Below, one piece after another: positions 10,312 through 21,955 of a stretch of DNA of 64,000 bases (positions are counted from its first letter, which is position 1; each line of letters begins with the position of its first letter). Source of the DNA: Guadua angustifolia (taxonomy: Eukaryota > Streptophyta > Magnoliopsida > Poales > Poaceae); contig CM070508.1 in NCBI GenBank assembly GCA_036346375.1, forward strand, positions 14,316,852 through 14,380,851, read 5' to 3'. The translations under genes and the position numbers were made by a program. Below the pieces are notes generated by a model. That model searched no databases and was not told where the DNA came from. It was given only the letters and a program-made list of their open reading frames with translations.

Positions 10312-13300
10312 TGAAACACCCCCAAAATTTAAAAATTTTGTTTTATTTATTTAATTGGATTTTATTTGGATTTTTTAAGATTTATTTGAATTTTATTTGG
10401 CTTGTCTTTGCTTTCCTTCCTCTTCAGGAAAGCTTTCCGTTTTGGTCGCTTTCCTCTTTTGGAAATTTCCTTTCTCGAGTTCAACCCGTTTTCCGCCGGC
10501 CTGCTCCCCTCCCCGGCCCAGCCATTCGTTCGGCCCGTTTCCCCTTTTCTCTCCCGACCGGCCCGGACCATTCCTATTCCCGGCCCGGCCTCCTTTTTTC
10601 TCCGCGCCACTCGCCCGGCCCGGATGTTTTTCCCGTGCGGCCCGCTCGCTCCACAGACCAACGCCTCGGCTCGGCCTGCTCCTCCCACGCCAGCACAGCC
10701 CCCCTTCTTCTTCCATGCGACTGGCGCACTTCGCTTCGCCCGGTCCGAGTTACGCTTGTGCTTGTAATCCGTCGCTCACTTTGCCAAGCATCCTTCGCCA
10801 TTGCTCCGTCGCCTGCCCGCCCGCCGCGCCACCCACTCCACCCGTCACCATGACCCTCGCCCCCCCTTTCTTCCTCCCGACCGGTCCAAGCTCTGCCTCA
10901 CCGCCGACCCGTCGCCATCCCCTCGCGCTGCGACCTGTCATCCACTTGCCCAACTGCACCGCGCCATCTCTTCTGCCACCCACCCCGCATTGTCGCCGCA
11001 CCGCCTGGGCGTCATCGCCATTGAAATCGCTGCCCTCTCTCTCCTTCCCCGCTGCTCCCTCTCTCCTCTCCCGCTCATATAAATACCCCTCCGACCCCTC
11101 CATTTCCCCGCCCCGAGCTTGCCGCAAGCTCTCTTTCCCTTTTCCCCGCCTCATTTCCCTCTCTGGTGCTCTGTTTCGCCTGCACCACGCTCTCCTTCTT
11201 CGGCTCATTTTCTCTCCGGAGCCCCTACCCACCCGCGAGCCAATCTTCTTCTCCACCTCCGTAGAGTGCGCCTCAGTTTTCCTTCCTCTTCTTTGCCACC
11301 AGGCCCGCCCTAATTCAGCCGCCGCCGCTGCTTGATCGGCTGCTACTCGGGGCCCTGACGCCCGACCTCTCCGCTCGCCCTTAGTCATCTCTCTGCCGGT
11401 GAGACCTTGGTCAGCCACACAAGCCTTGGACCCATTGTCGGTGATTCGCCCTCACGGTCCCACCTGTCGACCTCACTTTGTTTGCTTTCGTCTTCTTGCG
11501 GGGGCCGGCCCGTTCTTGCGTAATACTGTGTGCAGCATTCTGCCGCTTGGTAGTCGCTCGTGGGCGAATTCGTGACCTTTGTGCTTGACCGTTGGCACAG
11601 TGCTTCCTCTTAATTTCTTTTCGGATTTTAATTTATTTAAAATCCAAAAAATCAAATAAAATTCCCCAAAATTCCCCAAAAATCCCAAAAATCCAAAAAT
11701 AGCCAAAAATACATACTCTTGATCAGTTTGAGCCGCTGAGTCCAAAAATGATCTCCATTTCACCATATCAAGTCCAGAAAATTCCCAAAATGCCCTTGAG
11801 CTCCGTTTTGGCCATTTTCCTCCCTGGTTCTTTCTCCGTTTTTCTTTCTTTTGTTGTTTTATTCGTTTATTTATGGGTTTTTCTTTTTCGCGCTAGATCC
11901 GACTTTGGAGCAACTCTCAGAGCGAAACCCAAAGCCAGAGCAATTCTTGGAGCCGTGCTAGGAGCAAGCGCCGTTCGAGACCAGACACAACATCGACTAC
12001 TTCCCTCTAGTAGAAACCTCGACTCCGCAAGGCAAGCCACACTCCTTGAACATGTTGATCCCATGATTCCGTATAATTACTGTATAAATTGCATTTGTCT
12101 GTAAATAGAGTAGAAATCTAAAAAGGAGCTAATTTGGAAAGACTTGACTGGTTAAAACCCACCCCCTTGTTAAGACCATGTTGATTATGCCATACTCAAT
12201 TGTAACCCTAGGTTATCATTAATGAACCACCGTAGGTTAGCTATAATAATAATCATTAATTTTCAATTATTGCTCAAAAACCCCCGAGTCTTGACTCGGA
12301 GTGCGTTTTCAAAACCTGCTACGGTTTGGGGGATAGTATTGGGCGGACCACGGAAGGTGGATGCTGGCCCAATCCCCAAACCGATGACAAGCCCAGTGTG
12401 ATGTGGTGTGGTGACGGTACCAGTGGTGCGGTACGTGTCGGGCTGTGTCTTCCGCAACTAAGGATCAACCCCCTGAGCAAAGTAAATAACTTCAGTCCTC
12501 TCTCAACCACAAGTTGGGTCGGTCAGCCCCGTTGACTTGATCCACGTAGCCCGGTATATTGTCTTTCCCCTTGGAATACCTACAAGTGGATTACCATTCC
12601 CAGTTGGGGGAATGGATCGCGAGTGTTTGGGGTGGAATGGGAATGGTATGGGACATTCGCCGGTTCTCATAACAGTAGGTTTCCTCAGTTGGTCAGATCG
12701 CGCCGCCCACACTGGCCCGTGGGTCCTAGAAGCTGGGGATGTGCACCGCCTACTGGGTAGGAGCTAAAGAGGGGAAATTCAATGAAAGGCTATGTTAATC
12801 TCGGTCCGGCCGCATGCATAAAAGTTGCATGTTGTTCTAGAGTGGCACTAACGACCATAGATATCTTGTGGGTAAAGTTGAGTAGCTCTGCAGAGTGAAC
12901 CAAATGGTATTCGAAAACGCCATGCTTCCGGTTAATGAAGCTGGGTTAATTTAGGGTGATTCTTGTAACTGAGCTCGAGTAGTTTTAATAATAAATTGAC
13001 CGTAATTTGGATTTTGTTAATAACTCAGTGGTGATGTTGTGGTAATAATTGATTGTTGGATTGTGTTCCAAGTATATTACATAATTTTGTTTTCTGAGTT
13101 CATGCATCCACTAAATACTTGAAACTAGTGCCAATACCTTGAACTCCTGTGCATGTAATATTCAGAAATTTCCGTGTGGTTTGTTGAGTACGGTTGTGTA
13201 CTCACTTTTGCTCCAAAATCCCCCTTTTAGATTTCAATGAAGCTGATGAGTTCCAGAAGAACGTAGATGGCGTCGATATTTGGTTTTGAAGGCCTTGATC

Positions 13301-13514
13301 TATCTGCTCAAGCCCTTCCTGTGGGAGTTTTGGTAATGTATCTAGTGCTAGCCGCACCTCTTGTAAAACTCTAGCCGTTAAGCCCTTAAGTTATCTATAA
13401 AATATTCACATTTACTTTTATGTCTAGCAATATATGTTTAGTTACCTACAGCTAAAATTCTAGATAGCTGTGAAGGTATTTATACTTACCCCCTGAAAAG
13501 GGCGGTCCGTTACA
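10312..13514 (+). mobile_element. Solo LTR (3.2 kb), gypsy-like long-LTR family
   Basis: The insertion begins TGAAACACCCCC and ends GGTCCGTTACA, with TG...CA ends. It is flanked by a perfect 5-bp target duplication, ctcta (10307-10311 and 13515-13519). It contains no gag or pol sequence, only a long C-rich stretch (10490-11330), an A/T-rich middle and a GTTACA end. The words tgggtaaagttg and ctctgcagagtg near 12870-12900 also occur, diverged, in the LTR at 14138-27705. LTRs of about 3 kb with TGTAACACCC-like starts are typical of some grass gypsy families (RIRE3/RIRE8 type, from memory). A solo LTR forms when the two LTRs of one element recombine. Confidence 0.85.
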
Positions 13515-13589
13515 CTCTACACGACCAGTTTAGCCAACAAAGGTTATGGTGGCAAGGCAGTCGAGCGCTGATACCACCCTCTCCCCTTC

Positions 13590-13905
13590 TGTTGACCCCT
13601 AGAATGTCCTGGTGAGGAGTGGGAATGAGTCAACGAGGATGTCCTTGGTGCAGCCACAACTAGCACCGAGGATGAACCCGAGGAGGTCGATGGTGCGTTA
13701 GGAGACAGCAGCCTCCTTGGAAGAGCCCTTTTTGCGGGAGACGCCGCAACAGGTGAAGACGATGAGGTAGCAGTAGTTGACGTCGCCAGTGGGCATGAAA
13801 CCCTCGAGCACACTAACAAGCATCGCCATGGCTGCCTTGCGCATTGAGCCACACTTCTCATGGAGCATGATGATGCACATGTCGACGAGGTCGAAGCGGT
13901 CTGAC
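13590..13905 (-). pseudogene. IFRD-like (interferon-related developmental regulator) gene fragment
   Basis: One minus-strand frame from about 13905 reads HEKCGSMRKAAMAMLVSVLE, then RKKGSSKEAAVS. After a single in-frame stop at 13698-13700 it continues RTIDLLGFILGASCG and FPLLTRTF. Plant IFRD proteins have the pattern YEKRGSTRE.AL..., KKGS.KE..LA and a following GLL segment in the same spacing. Only about 100 residues are present, with no start or end, so this is a relic or captured fragment. It lies immediately right of the copia element. Confidence 0.6.
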
Positions 13906-14002
13906 TCATCCTCCGTGGCGAAGAACGGGAGTCAGGCCGGGGCTCCAGCGCTGACATCATCTTACCATCCTAAACGGGAGCATGAAATTCAACATGTAAG
14001 TA

Positions 14003-14110
14003 GAGGTGGGAGTTGGACTGTGCCATGCCGCTGACACAGGCCAACGAGCTTTGGACGGTGGCATGTTGTGCTTGTCCAGCACGACCTCCTCGCCATGCCG
14101 TGCCAGTGTA
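14003..14110. mobile_element. Fragment of a hAT-like small element
   Basis: gtagaggtgggagttggac at about 14000 resembles the left end of the complete copy at 30624 (tagaggtgggcacttggac). It is followed by the same kind of cgtgcc/ggcacg-rich body. The right end and target duplication are not found. Confidence 0.5.
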
Positions 14111-14740
14111 ACTCATCTTTGATAAGAACTAGGCATATGTAACATCCCAAAAAAATTCTATCTATTTAATTTAACTTATTTATATTTTTTTTGGAATTAT
14201 CTTGATTTTTATGGACTTTATAAAGCCTTTTTGTATTTTCAGTTTTACAAAAAGAATTTCTACAAAAAATTATAAAAGTAAAAATTTCCAAAAACAAATT
14301 TATTAGGTTCAAAATATTCTAAGTATTTTTGAGAATTTTTCCAAGATTTTATAGTCTTTTTACTATTTTTACCAAACACGCTTTTCTCTCAGCTTAAATG
14401 AATCCGAAAATAGGGCTCCACCTGTCATATGTTTCTTCAACCTCCATCCATGTCCAGCACAAGCCTTTCTCTCTTCTCTCCATTAGGGCTTGCAATAAAG
14501 CTATATTTCTCCATGATTTTTCTACCATTTCTTCTCAATTAAGTGTGTAATCAAATCCTCTAATCATTCTCCATATTTCCATAGCCGTTTTCCCAATTAA
14601 AACCCCACGATTTGCCCTTAGTCTCCACTAATCCCCATTTATGGTAACCCCATTCCTACTTCATTTGCGCCTTTTCCGATCCTCCTCTTGGGCTATAAAT
14701 GAGAGCATTGGGTGCGCAACTCAACCATCACTACAGGAAA

Positions 14741-16450
14741 CAAGAATAGTGTCCTCGGCCGAAACATTTTTATCGTCGGTAAAAAGGCCGACGACAAAAA
14801 ATATCTGTCTCGGCGGTTTTAACGCAACCCGACGACATATATACACCAAGAGCTGTCTCTCGGTTACATCAAACCCGCCGACATGAGACCTGTTGTAATC
14901 CTCGGCCTCAATAAACCCGCCGACACGGGCACTCCACCTCAAGCAGGGGAGTATCGTAGCGATAAAAATTGAATTTCAGATCCGCCAACACAAAACGTGT
15001 CCTCGGCCTCATTAAAGCCGCCGACCAGGCACTCCGCCTCAAGCAGGGGAGTATCGGTAGCGATGAAAATTGAATTTAAGATTCCGCCAACACAAGCTGT
15101 GTCCTCGGCCTCAATAAACCCCGACACGGGCACTCAGACATGTGGGACCAACTGCGGGATGCTCGGGCCCACCAGCAGCACGAAGACTTTTTGTCGTCGG
15201 AGAGAAAGCAACCGACGATAAAAATAAGTCTATGTCCACGGCATAAATGTTGCCGGCGACCACAGATTAAATTTTGTCGTAGTTTTATTTTAGTGACGAC
15301 AATAGTAATTCCAGATTAATTGAGAAAATCTATTTGAAAATGTTTTTGTTGTTTTTAAAATTAAGAAAAATTAAATAGAGCTTTTAGAATAGTTGTTAGG
15401 TAACATACATCTATATGACATGTAACTTTTTATTATTTAATTAATTGGTATATTACGGTAGCTATGTGTATGTCTCCGTGCGTACTCGTCGAGTACTTTG
15501 AGTAGAACCTTGTGACGATCTAATGCGAGACCAATTGAAAGAGTGAGAATGACACGGAATAGGTCATGCGTGTTGTAAAACCTTTAAGTGGCCAGTAGAA
15601 ATGTCTCGTTTGACCCGTCGTAGGCTACAAAAATATCGAAGAACGTCTGGTAGGTGGTGATGACTCTGTTACTCTCCTTGAGTTTTCGGAAGAATTTGTT
15701 GTGACGATGAAATGCAGGCGAAAGAAGAAGCGAGCAATTAAAGTTGGAATAGGTTGTGCATGTTCTAAAACCTTAAGCGGCCTTCAAAATCTCGAGGCGA
15801 AAGAAGAGCGAGCACGACACATGTCCCGATGGTAGCGGTGGTCCCATGAGTCTTTGTCTGTGTCCACGGCATAAATGTTGCCGACGACACAAGTTGAACC
15901 TGTGTCGTCGGTTAGATCTTAACCGCCGACACAAGCACTGGCCTGGCCTGCACGACCTGTCTCCCAGTATCTGACGGTGGGCCCATGGCCCATGAGTGTT
16001 GTCTGTGTCCACGGCATAAATGTTGCCGACGACACAAGTTCAACCTGTGTCGTCGGTTTGACCTTAACCGCCGACACAAGCAGCGGCACGGCTGCTGCGA
16101 CACATCTCCCGATGTCGGCGGTGGGCCCATGGCCCATGAGTGCTGTCTGTGTCCACGGCATTAATGTTGCCGACGACACAAGTTGAACCTGTGTCGTCGG
16201 TTTGATCTTAACCAACAAACACAAGCAGCTGCGCCTGCACGCACATCTCTCGATGTCGGCGGTGGGCCCATGAGAAATTTGTCGTGTCCACGGCATAAAT
16301 GTTGTCGGCGACACAAGTTGAACACAATGTCGTCGGTTTGATCTTAACATAACACAAACGGCTTGGCTTGGCACGACGACTGTCTCCCGATGTCGGCGGT
16401 GGGCCCATGAGAAATTTATGCGTGTCGGCGGTTAAATTGTGGCGGCGACA
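14741..16450 (+). repeat. Left subterminal repeats, including a ~145-bp tandem array
   Basis: Many copies of gtgtcctcggc, gtcgtcgg and ccgacgacac occur in both orientations. Between about 15860 and 16430 a unit containing cacggcataaatgttg repeats at 15865, 16010, 16154 and 16289 (spacing 145, 144, 135), with an outlier at 15237. Each unit has inverted cgacgacac / gtgtcgtcgg words. These are the expected binding sites for an element-encoded protein. The frames running through the array on the minus strand are a product of the repeat and not a gene. Confidence 0.88.
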
Positions 16451-18260
16451 TAGGGCTTCCGTTATCAACCGGTCTTGAAGTCGATCTACCCTTGTCTCCC
16501 TCTGCTCGCCATTTCTGCGCCGCTCTGCTATTTTGGCTCCACTGCTCGGTAGCCTCCCGTCCGTGCCGCCTCCACCCCCGGCCGCCGCCTCCTGGCCCGG
16601 CCGCCCTTCTTGCCTTGGCCAAACCCTCCTGCGCCCGCCTCGCCGCCCCCTACCGGCCGCCGCCTCCTCCCAGCCAAGCCCTGCTTGCTGCCGGCCCGCC
16701 GCTGCCGCCTGCCCGGCCGACCCTCCTGCCTTGCCCTTGCCGACCCTCCTGCGCATCTGGCGCCCGCCTCCCGCGCCGTGGCGCCTCCCGTCGTGGCCAG
16801 GCCGCCTCTGACCGCCCGCCGCCTCCTTGCCGTGGCCAGGTCTCTGGTGCGTCCATGCGGTATTCTCTCTCAAATGATCAAATCAATTAAATGCGAGCGA
16901 TGTTATTTCTTCGTTGTGGAATGTAATGTTCATGTTAGTGTAGTTTTACTGCGTTGCAATGTAACATCTTCTTGAGTTATTAGTTAGTTTGGTATGGACA
17001 CAATAATACTTGCGTATACATTATTATCTTTGGAGGAGTCCGTGACATTGTGGAATGTAATATTCATATTAGTGTAGTTTTACTTAGCTTATTGTGGTGC
17101 TTGCTTCTCTAGTGAATAGTGATGAAATAGTTCACCACAGAATGGTAGATTAGGCCTTCGATCCGTCATTGGAATGTCAGATCTTGTTATCTGAATTACT
17201 TGAATTCAGGGAAAGATTGGATGTAATGAGCTTTTTACATTCTATTACGCAATGCATTCAGGTCTCAGGATCATTTAGAAGTGCTCCCAATATATAACTA
17301 AGGTTATTTTTTTCCATTTGGATCCTGACAGTTGTCAAGGATTTGCAAATGCATCCTTTGTGTGCATTGATACTCTCTGCGCATAGTTTGACCAGGTGTT
17401 GCTCTATTGCAATTCTAACATCTTCAAACTTGTATTTTGTTAATACAATTCTAACATCTTCAAACTTGTATTTTGGATAGCTTTCTTGTGGCTCATCAGC
17501 AATTCTGCAATTAAAGGAGCGCCTAGAGAAAGAAGTACTGGAGGTACTTCTTTTTTCTTCAGAAACAAATTAGGATTCACATCATCCTGTTTTATATTCC
17601 ATCTGTTTCTAAATAGATGCCATTTTAGAATTTGTGCAGTCAAGTTTTAAAATTTTAAAATAGATGCAATATGTGGTTGTTATTATATTAAATAATCGCT
17701 TTTTTCTCTGGCTTTGAGTGGGTGTCCTAGTTTTAGGGGAGGTTTGCAGAAATTTCTAATAATTTAGGAGAATGACAACTATAGATCGCATACAAATCCG
17801 TAATTAGACTTTTGGCTGGTTCAACATTTAGCATTTATAACGTCAACCGAGCCAGAGTTAAACCCGTTCGGGGGCGGCCCTGCATATTTTCGTAAGGAGC
17901 TCAGACGGTGATTCGTTGGGTTCCTTTACGAAAAGTGTTGCGCTCTCGAGCTTTCCACGTTTTGGACAGCCCACGGATGTGCGCTTGAGTCTGATGGTCG
18001 TGACACGAGGTGTGTACGGCGGGTTGGGATTCGACGGTATTTCCTTGTCGTTCTCCTAGTGCATAACATAAGTGGTGCGCCGTGCCGTCGTTGCACTCGG
18101 AGAACAACGGGTTATCTTCGCCGAATTCGACCGAGCACCCTCGTACACCACCACCAGATTTAAGCCCACATCAAGGTGGGTAAGCCCTCCTATTTAGCAA
18201 GGCTTAAAGCTGTCTAAATCTGAAATTTGGATGCATGCATTGACGTTATGTAGTATGGCG
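16451..18260 (+). other. Leader region of the CACTA element
   Basis: A C/G-rich stretch (16500-16850, Pro/Arg-coding in every frame) is followed by AT-rich, intron-like DNA up to the transposase. The first part resembles a 5' untranslated or first exon. The rest has no domain. A word gagtgggtgtcctagtttta at 17716 recurs elsewhere in the window. Confidence 0.45.
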
Positions 18261-18261
18261 A

Positions 18262-21200
18262 TCTTTGGATGGAAGATCGGCGGTGGATGTACGATGGTTG
18301 GATGAAGTCTGGGAGACACACGGACGAGTGGATCGACAAGGCTAGAGCATTCGTGAATGATGCTTTCCGATGATTCCCCGACCCTAATGCAGCGGTCGTG
18401 TAGTGTCCTTGCGCTGCGTGCTTGAACACCGAGAAGAGGACCAAGAAGGATATTAGCCATCACCTATGTAGGCATGGCTTCAAACCAAATTACTTTGTAT
18501 GGGTAGCTCATGGCGAGAGGAAGCGTCCGCCACGGTGTGTGGCCCTGTGGATTTTGAAGAGGGCTACGAAGTCGAAGTTGATAGATTAGACGAGCTCACG
18601 GATGATGTGGCTCGGCCACGATCTCTCCCCGAGGAAGAGTCCGAGCCACTTGCCGAACAATTCGAGAAGCTCGTTGATTACGCCAAGTTGCATTGCATGA
18701 GCATACCGATGTGATGTACTCTCGGCGATTGTCGCGTCTAATGGCGGTGAAGACCAAGTACAACTGTCGGACAATTGCTTCAACGACCTTTGCAAGCTAT
18801 TTGGATAGCCTCCTTCCGAGTGGACACAAGATGACTCGAATCTTTACTGAGTCGAAGAAGCTTCTTCGCGTGTTAGGCATGCCGTGCGAGAGGATAGACT
18901 ATTGCCCAAAGTTCTGCATGCTTTGTTGGAAGACCGATTCTGGGCTGACTCACTGTAAGCATTGTAATGAGAGTCGGTATGAGGAAGTTAAATGTAAAGA
19001 ACGTGGAATGAGACAAACGACGGTGGCCCGGAAAACATTTCGTTTTTTCCGATCACTCAACGTCTGCAGCGTCTGTACATGTCCAAGGCCACGGCGAGAC
19101 ACATGAGGTGGCACAAAGAGGGCAAGCGAGAAAGGAGGGCGTGATGATTCATCCGTCGATGCGAGAAGCTTGGAGGCACTTTGACCAACAACACCACAAT
19201 TTTTGGCGGAGCCTAGGAATGTGCGTATAGGCCTCTCGATCGACGGGTTCACGCCATTCAATATGATGGCGCGACCAGACTCGTCTTTGGCGGTGTTCGC
19301 AATCCCGTACAACCCGCCACCTCAACTCGCTTGAAAGAAGAGTACATGTTTCTTTCTGTTATAATACCTGGGCCTAAGTCTCCTAGAAAAAACTTAGATC
19401 TATTCATGCAACCTCTGGTAGAAGAGCCGGTGACACGTGGACTAAAGGAGTCTTGACGCATGATAGCTACAAGGGGAAGAACTTTAGGATGCGTGCCGCA
19501 TACCTGTGGTCAATACACGATTTTCCCGCGTATGGCATGTTCTTGGGGTGGAGCACGCTTGGAAAGTTGTCATGCCCTATATGCTGCGCAGAATAATCGA
19601 TGCTTTCACACCGAAAAATAGGGTAAGTCTGTTGGTTCGATTGTCACCGTTGTTTCGGAGTAGAAGCACCCATTTAGGTATCAAAAAGGCATTTTGCAAA
19701 GGCAAGGCGTGAAGAAGGCCACCCGAGCGTCAAGTGCGAGGATATCATCGATCGGCATGACGATCTAGCGGATATCGGGTATGTGAAAGACTATGGTGAG
19801 GAGCACCATTGGACTCATAAGTGCATCATCTACAACCTTCCTTATGCAAAAGACACGAAGCTACCTCACAACATCGACGTGATGCACCAAAGAAAAATAT
19901 GTGCGAGTCGATCGTGAACACAAAGCAGGACATCCCACGAAGACTAAAGATAACAAGAAAGCACGCTCGATTGCGCTCGATATGTGATCGGCGGACATGA
20001 ACCTCGATGAGAATGGAGGAAACCTAGGGCAAAATTACGCCTTACATTGGGCAAATAAAGCGATTCTTGATTGGATTAAGGAAAAGATTAAATTCCCAGA
20101 TGGTTATGCGGCGAAACTTCGACATGCCGTTAGTATAGAGCAATGCAAGTTAAATGGGATGAATGCCCACGACTACAAAGTCTTCATAGAGCGTCTGTTT
20201 CCAGCTGTGTGGCGTGGATATGTTGACGATGATATATGGATCACTTTGGCAGAGCTTAGCTTCTTCTATCGAGAGCTATGCGCAAAAGAGATATCCGCAT
20301 CGAGGATGGAGGAATTGGAGAAGGACATTGTCGTGCTTGTGACAAAGCTCGAGAAGATTTATGTTCCTGGTTTTTCAATTGCATGCAACATCTCTTGGTT
20401 CATCCGCCATATGAAGCAAAAGTTGGGGCAGCGCAGCTTTAGGTGGATGTATCTTTGTGGGCGCATGATGAAAAGTCTTAGAGCGAAGGTGAAGAACAAA
20501 GCACGCAGTCGAAGGCGATGCCGAAGCTTGGTGATTCAGAGATCGCCTACTTCACGGACAAATACTTTGCGACAAAAAACAAGGTCCATGTGCCACAACC
20601 AAGGTATAAGAAGGCATGTCGCAGAAGTACTTCCAACTTGGAGGTGTTCCATGACCAAGTCGGATGCAATGTCGGCAAAAGCACCACACGTGACTTGGGC
20701 GCAATGAAAAGGATTTGATTCAGTTGTATGTGTACGACAACATGGATGAAATGAAGGTGTACATCGAGTAAGTCAATAAATGTCCAAATAAGTCATAAAC
20801 ACGCACTTATGAAATAAATGTCTGAAATAAATATTAAATCTTGTAGTCAATTTATTCAAGAAGAGTGGGAAGGATCAGGTGAACCTTCGGGCGAACAAAT
20901 TGACAATCTGAAACGGCGAGGTTGTGGACAAGGCCGTCCAAACTTTCTAACCTGGTTTCATTACCACGTAACCTTCTTCCTCTTATACAAGTTCACTTAA
21001 TTTACAAATGTGTGGCATTTATTCCTTAATGAATTTTGCCTCGAATGCTTGTGTAGTGTCAAAGACACCGCAGGCGTCGCAAGCGATCTCGACAAATGTC
21101 ACGTGGATGCGGTAGTAGAATTAAGGTCCATGGATGCTATGATTGCCATGGATATCGATTTCGATCCGGTTACCGAGTCACTCGCCCCAATGCAACTACG

Positions 21201-21835
21201 GTGAGCAAGTGATGTCGTGAGTTATGTCACCGATGACTCGTGGTCCGACATAGAGTACTATGGGATCATCGAGGATATTGTAGAAATTTAGTATGAAGGC
21301 AACAAAGATCTCTCTCGTGCTCTTTAGTTGAGATGGTTCCATCCAACTAGTGGGGTGCGGCGACTCCAAAACTAGGACTAGTGGAGATCAATCATAAGAA
21401 GTCAGATCAAAAGCCCGACGTGTTCATTCTCGCCGAACAAGTCGATTTGGTGTTCTATCGCCATACGCTCACCGAATTACAAAAGTTGGTGGATTGTACA
21501 TAAATGTCTTCCACTGTAGATTGCCCGATCTCACGGAAGGCGACTACGATTCTCACCTGGACATGGAGGTATTCCAAGAACAAGAGTTACTAGGAGAGTC
21601 TGCGTCGATATTGGTGATGGGCTAGATAATATTTTGGGATTAGTATACCCATCTCATGTAGAAGGAGAAGAAGAGGAGGAAAGGGTAGAGGAAGAGGAAG
21701 AGGAAGAGGCAGAGGCAGAGGCAGAGGCAGAGGCAGAGGAAGAGGAAGAGGAAGAGGCAGAGGCAGAAGAAGAGGAATAGGAAGAGGAAGAGGAAGAGGA
21801 AGAGGCAGAGGAAGAGGAAGCCGAAGATTTTTAAG
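18262..21835 (+). pseudogene. CACTA transposase (TNPD/TNP2 type), degenerate
   Basis: The gene opens with a transposase-associated domain at 18262-18520 (RRWMYDGWMKSGRHTDEWID, CPCAAC, KKDISHHLCRHGFKPNYFVW). An acidic linker follows (GYEVEVDRLDELTDD), then Transposase_21 from about 18720 (RLMAVKTKYNC, KLLRVLGMPCERIDYC) and scattered pieces to about 19620 (FRMRAAYLWSIHDFPAYG). DUF4218 is 20090-20520 (MNAHDYKVFIERLFPAVWRG, FRWMYLCGRMMKSLRAKV). DUF4216-like pieces at 21330-21620 lead into a Glu/Ala repeat tail. Stops and frameshifts interrupt it at many places, especially 19110-20000. The order matches the minus-strand copy at 1-3414. Confidence 0.85.
21655..21830 (+). repeat. GAGGAA/GAGGCA hexanucleotide repeat at the transposase C-terminus
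   Basis: About 170 bp of imperfect gaggaa and gaggca units encode a run of Glu and Ala at the end of the transposase gene. Acidic tails are common at the end of these proteins. The array is likely length-variable. Confidence 0.85.
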
Positions 21836-21955
21836 CTATTTAATTTTATAGGTTTAATTTTATACACTTTATGTCATTTAATTTTATATACATTTATATT
21901 TTATTCGTTTCAATTAATATCAATGTACTTTATGTCATTTAATTTAATTTGTGCA

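Larger units (their letters stand above)
4827..13539 (-). mobile_element. Ty1-copia retrotransposon with nested insertions and deleted RT
   Basis: Related direct repeats flank the element. The right LTR is 8501-13539 and starts tgttgaatat on the plus strand. The left LTR ends at 5423 in ccaaca. On the minus strand the internal order is primer-binding site, gag, protease, integrase and RNase H, so orientation and class are clear. The polypurine tract GGGAGGTGAA sits just before the left LTR (about 5424-5433). The reverse transcriptase is missing. The right LTR is expanded by two later insertions. The right flank is aaggt (13540-13544), but the left flank is lost at the CACTA terminus, so the target duplication cannot be tested. 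Confidence 0.85.
8501..13539 (-). repeat. Right (5') LTR of the copia element, in three pieces
   Basis: It begins tgttgaatat at 8501 and ends gccaaca at 13539, giving TGTTG...CAACA ends when read on the minus strand. Pieces at 8501-8714, 10128-10311 and 13515-13539 align with the left LTR. The gaps are the (TA)n-flanked insert and the 3.2-kb solo LTR. Continuity across 10311/13515 is shown by tttagccaaca occurring at both 5413-5423 and 13529-13539. Confidence 0.85.

Noticed and set aside
10397..11335. 312-codon open frame, and long overlapping frames on both strands
   Set aside because: It lies wholly inside a solo LTR, is Pro/Ser/Arg-rich in several frames at once because of C-rich DNA, and has no domain.
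15860..16430. Regularly spaced repeats that could suggest a CRISPR array
   Set aside because: Units are about 145 bp, the whole unit is repeated without unique spacers, and the array is a subterminal region of a plant transposon.
16208..16873. 221-codon open frame on the minus strand
   Set aside because: It runs through the CACTA 145-bp tandem array and the C/G-rich leader. Its repeats mirror the DNA repeats.
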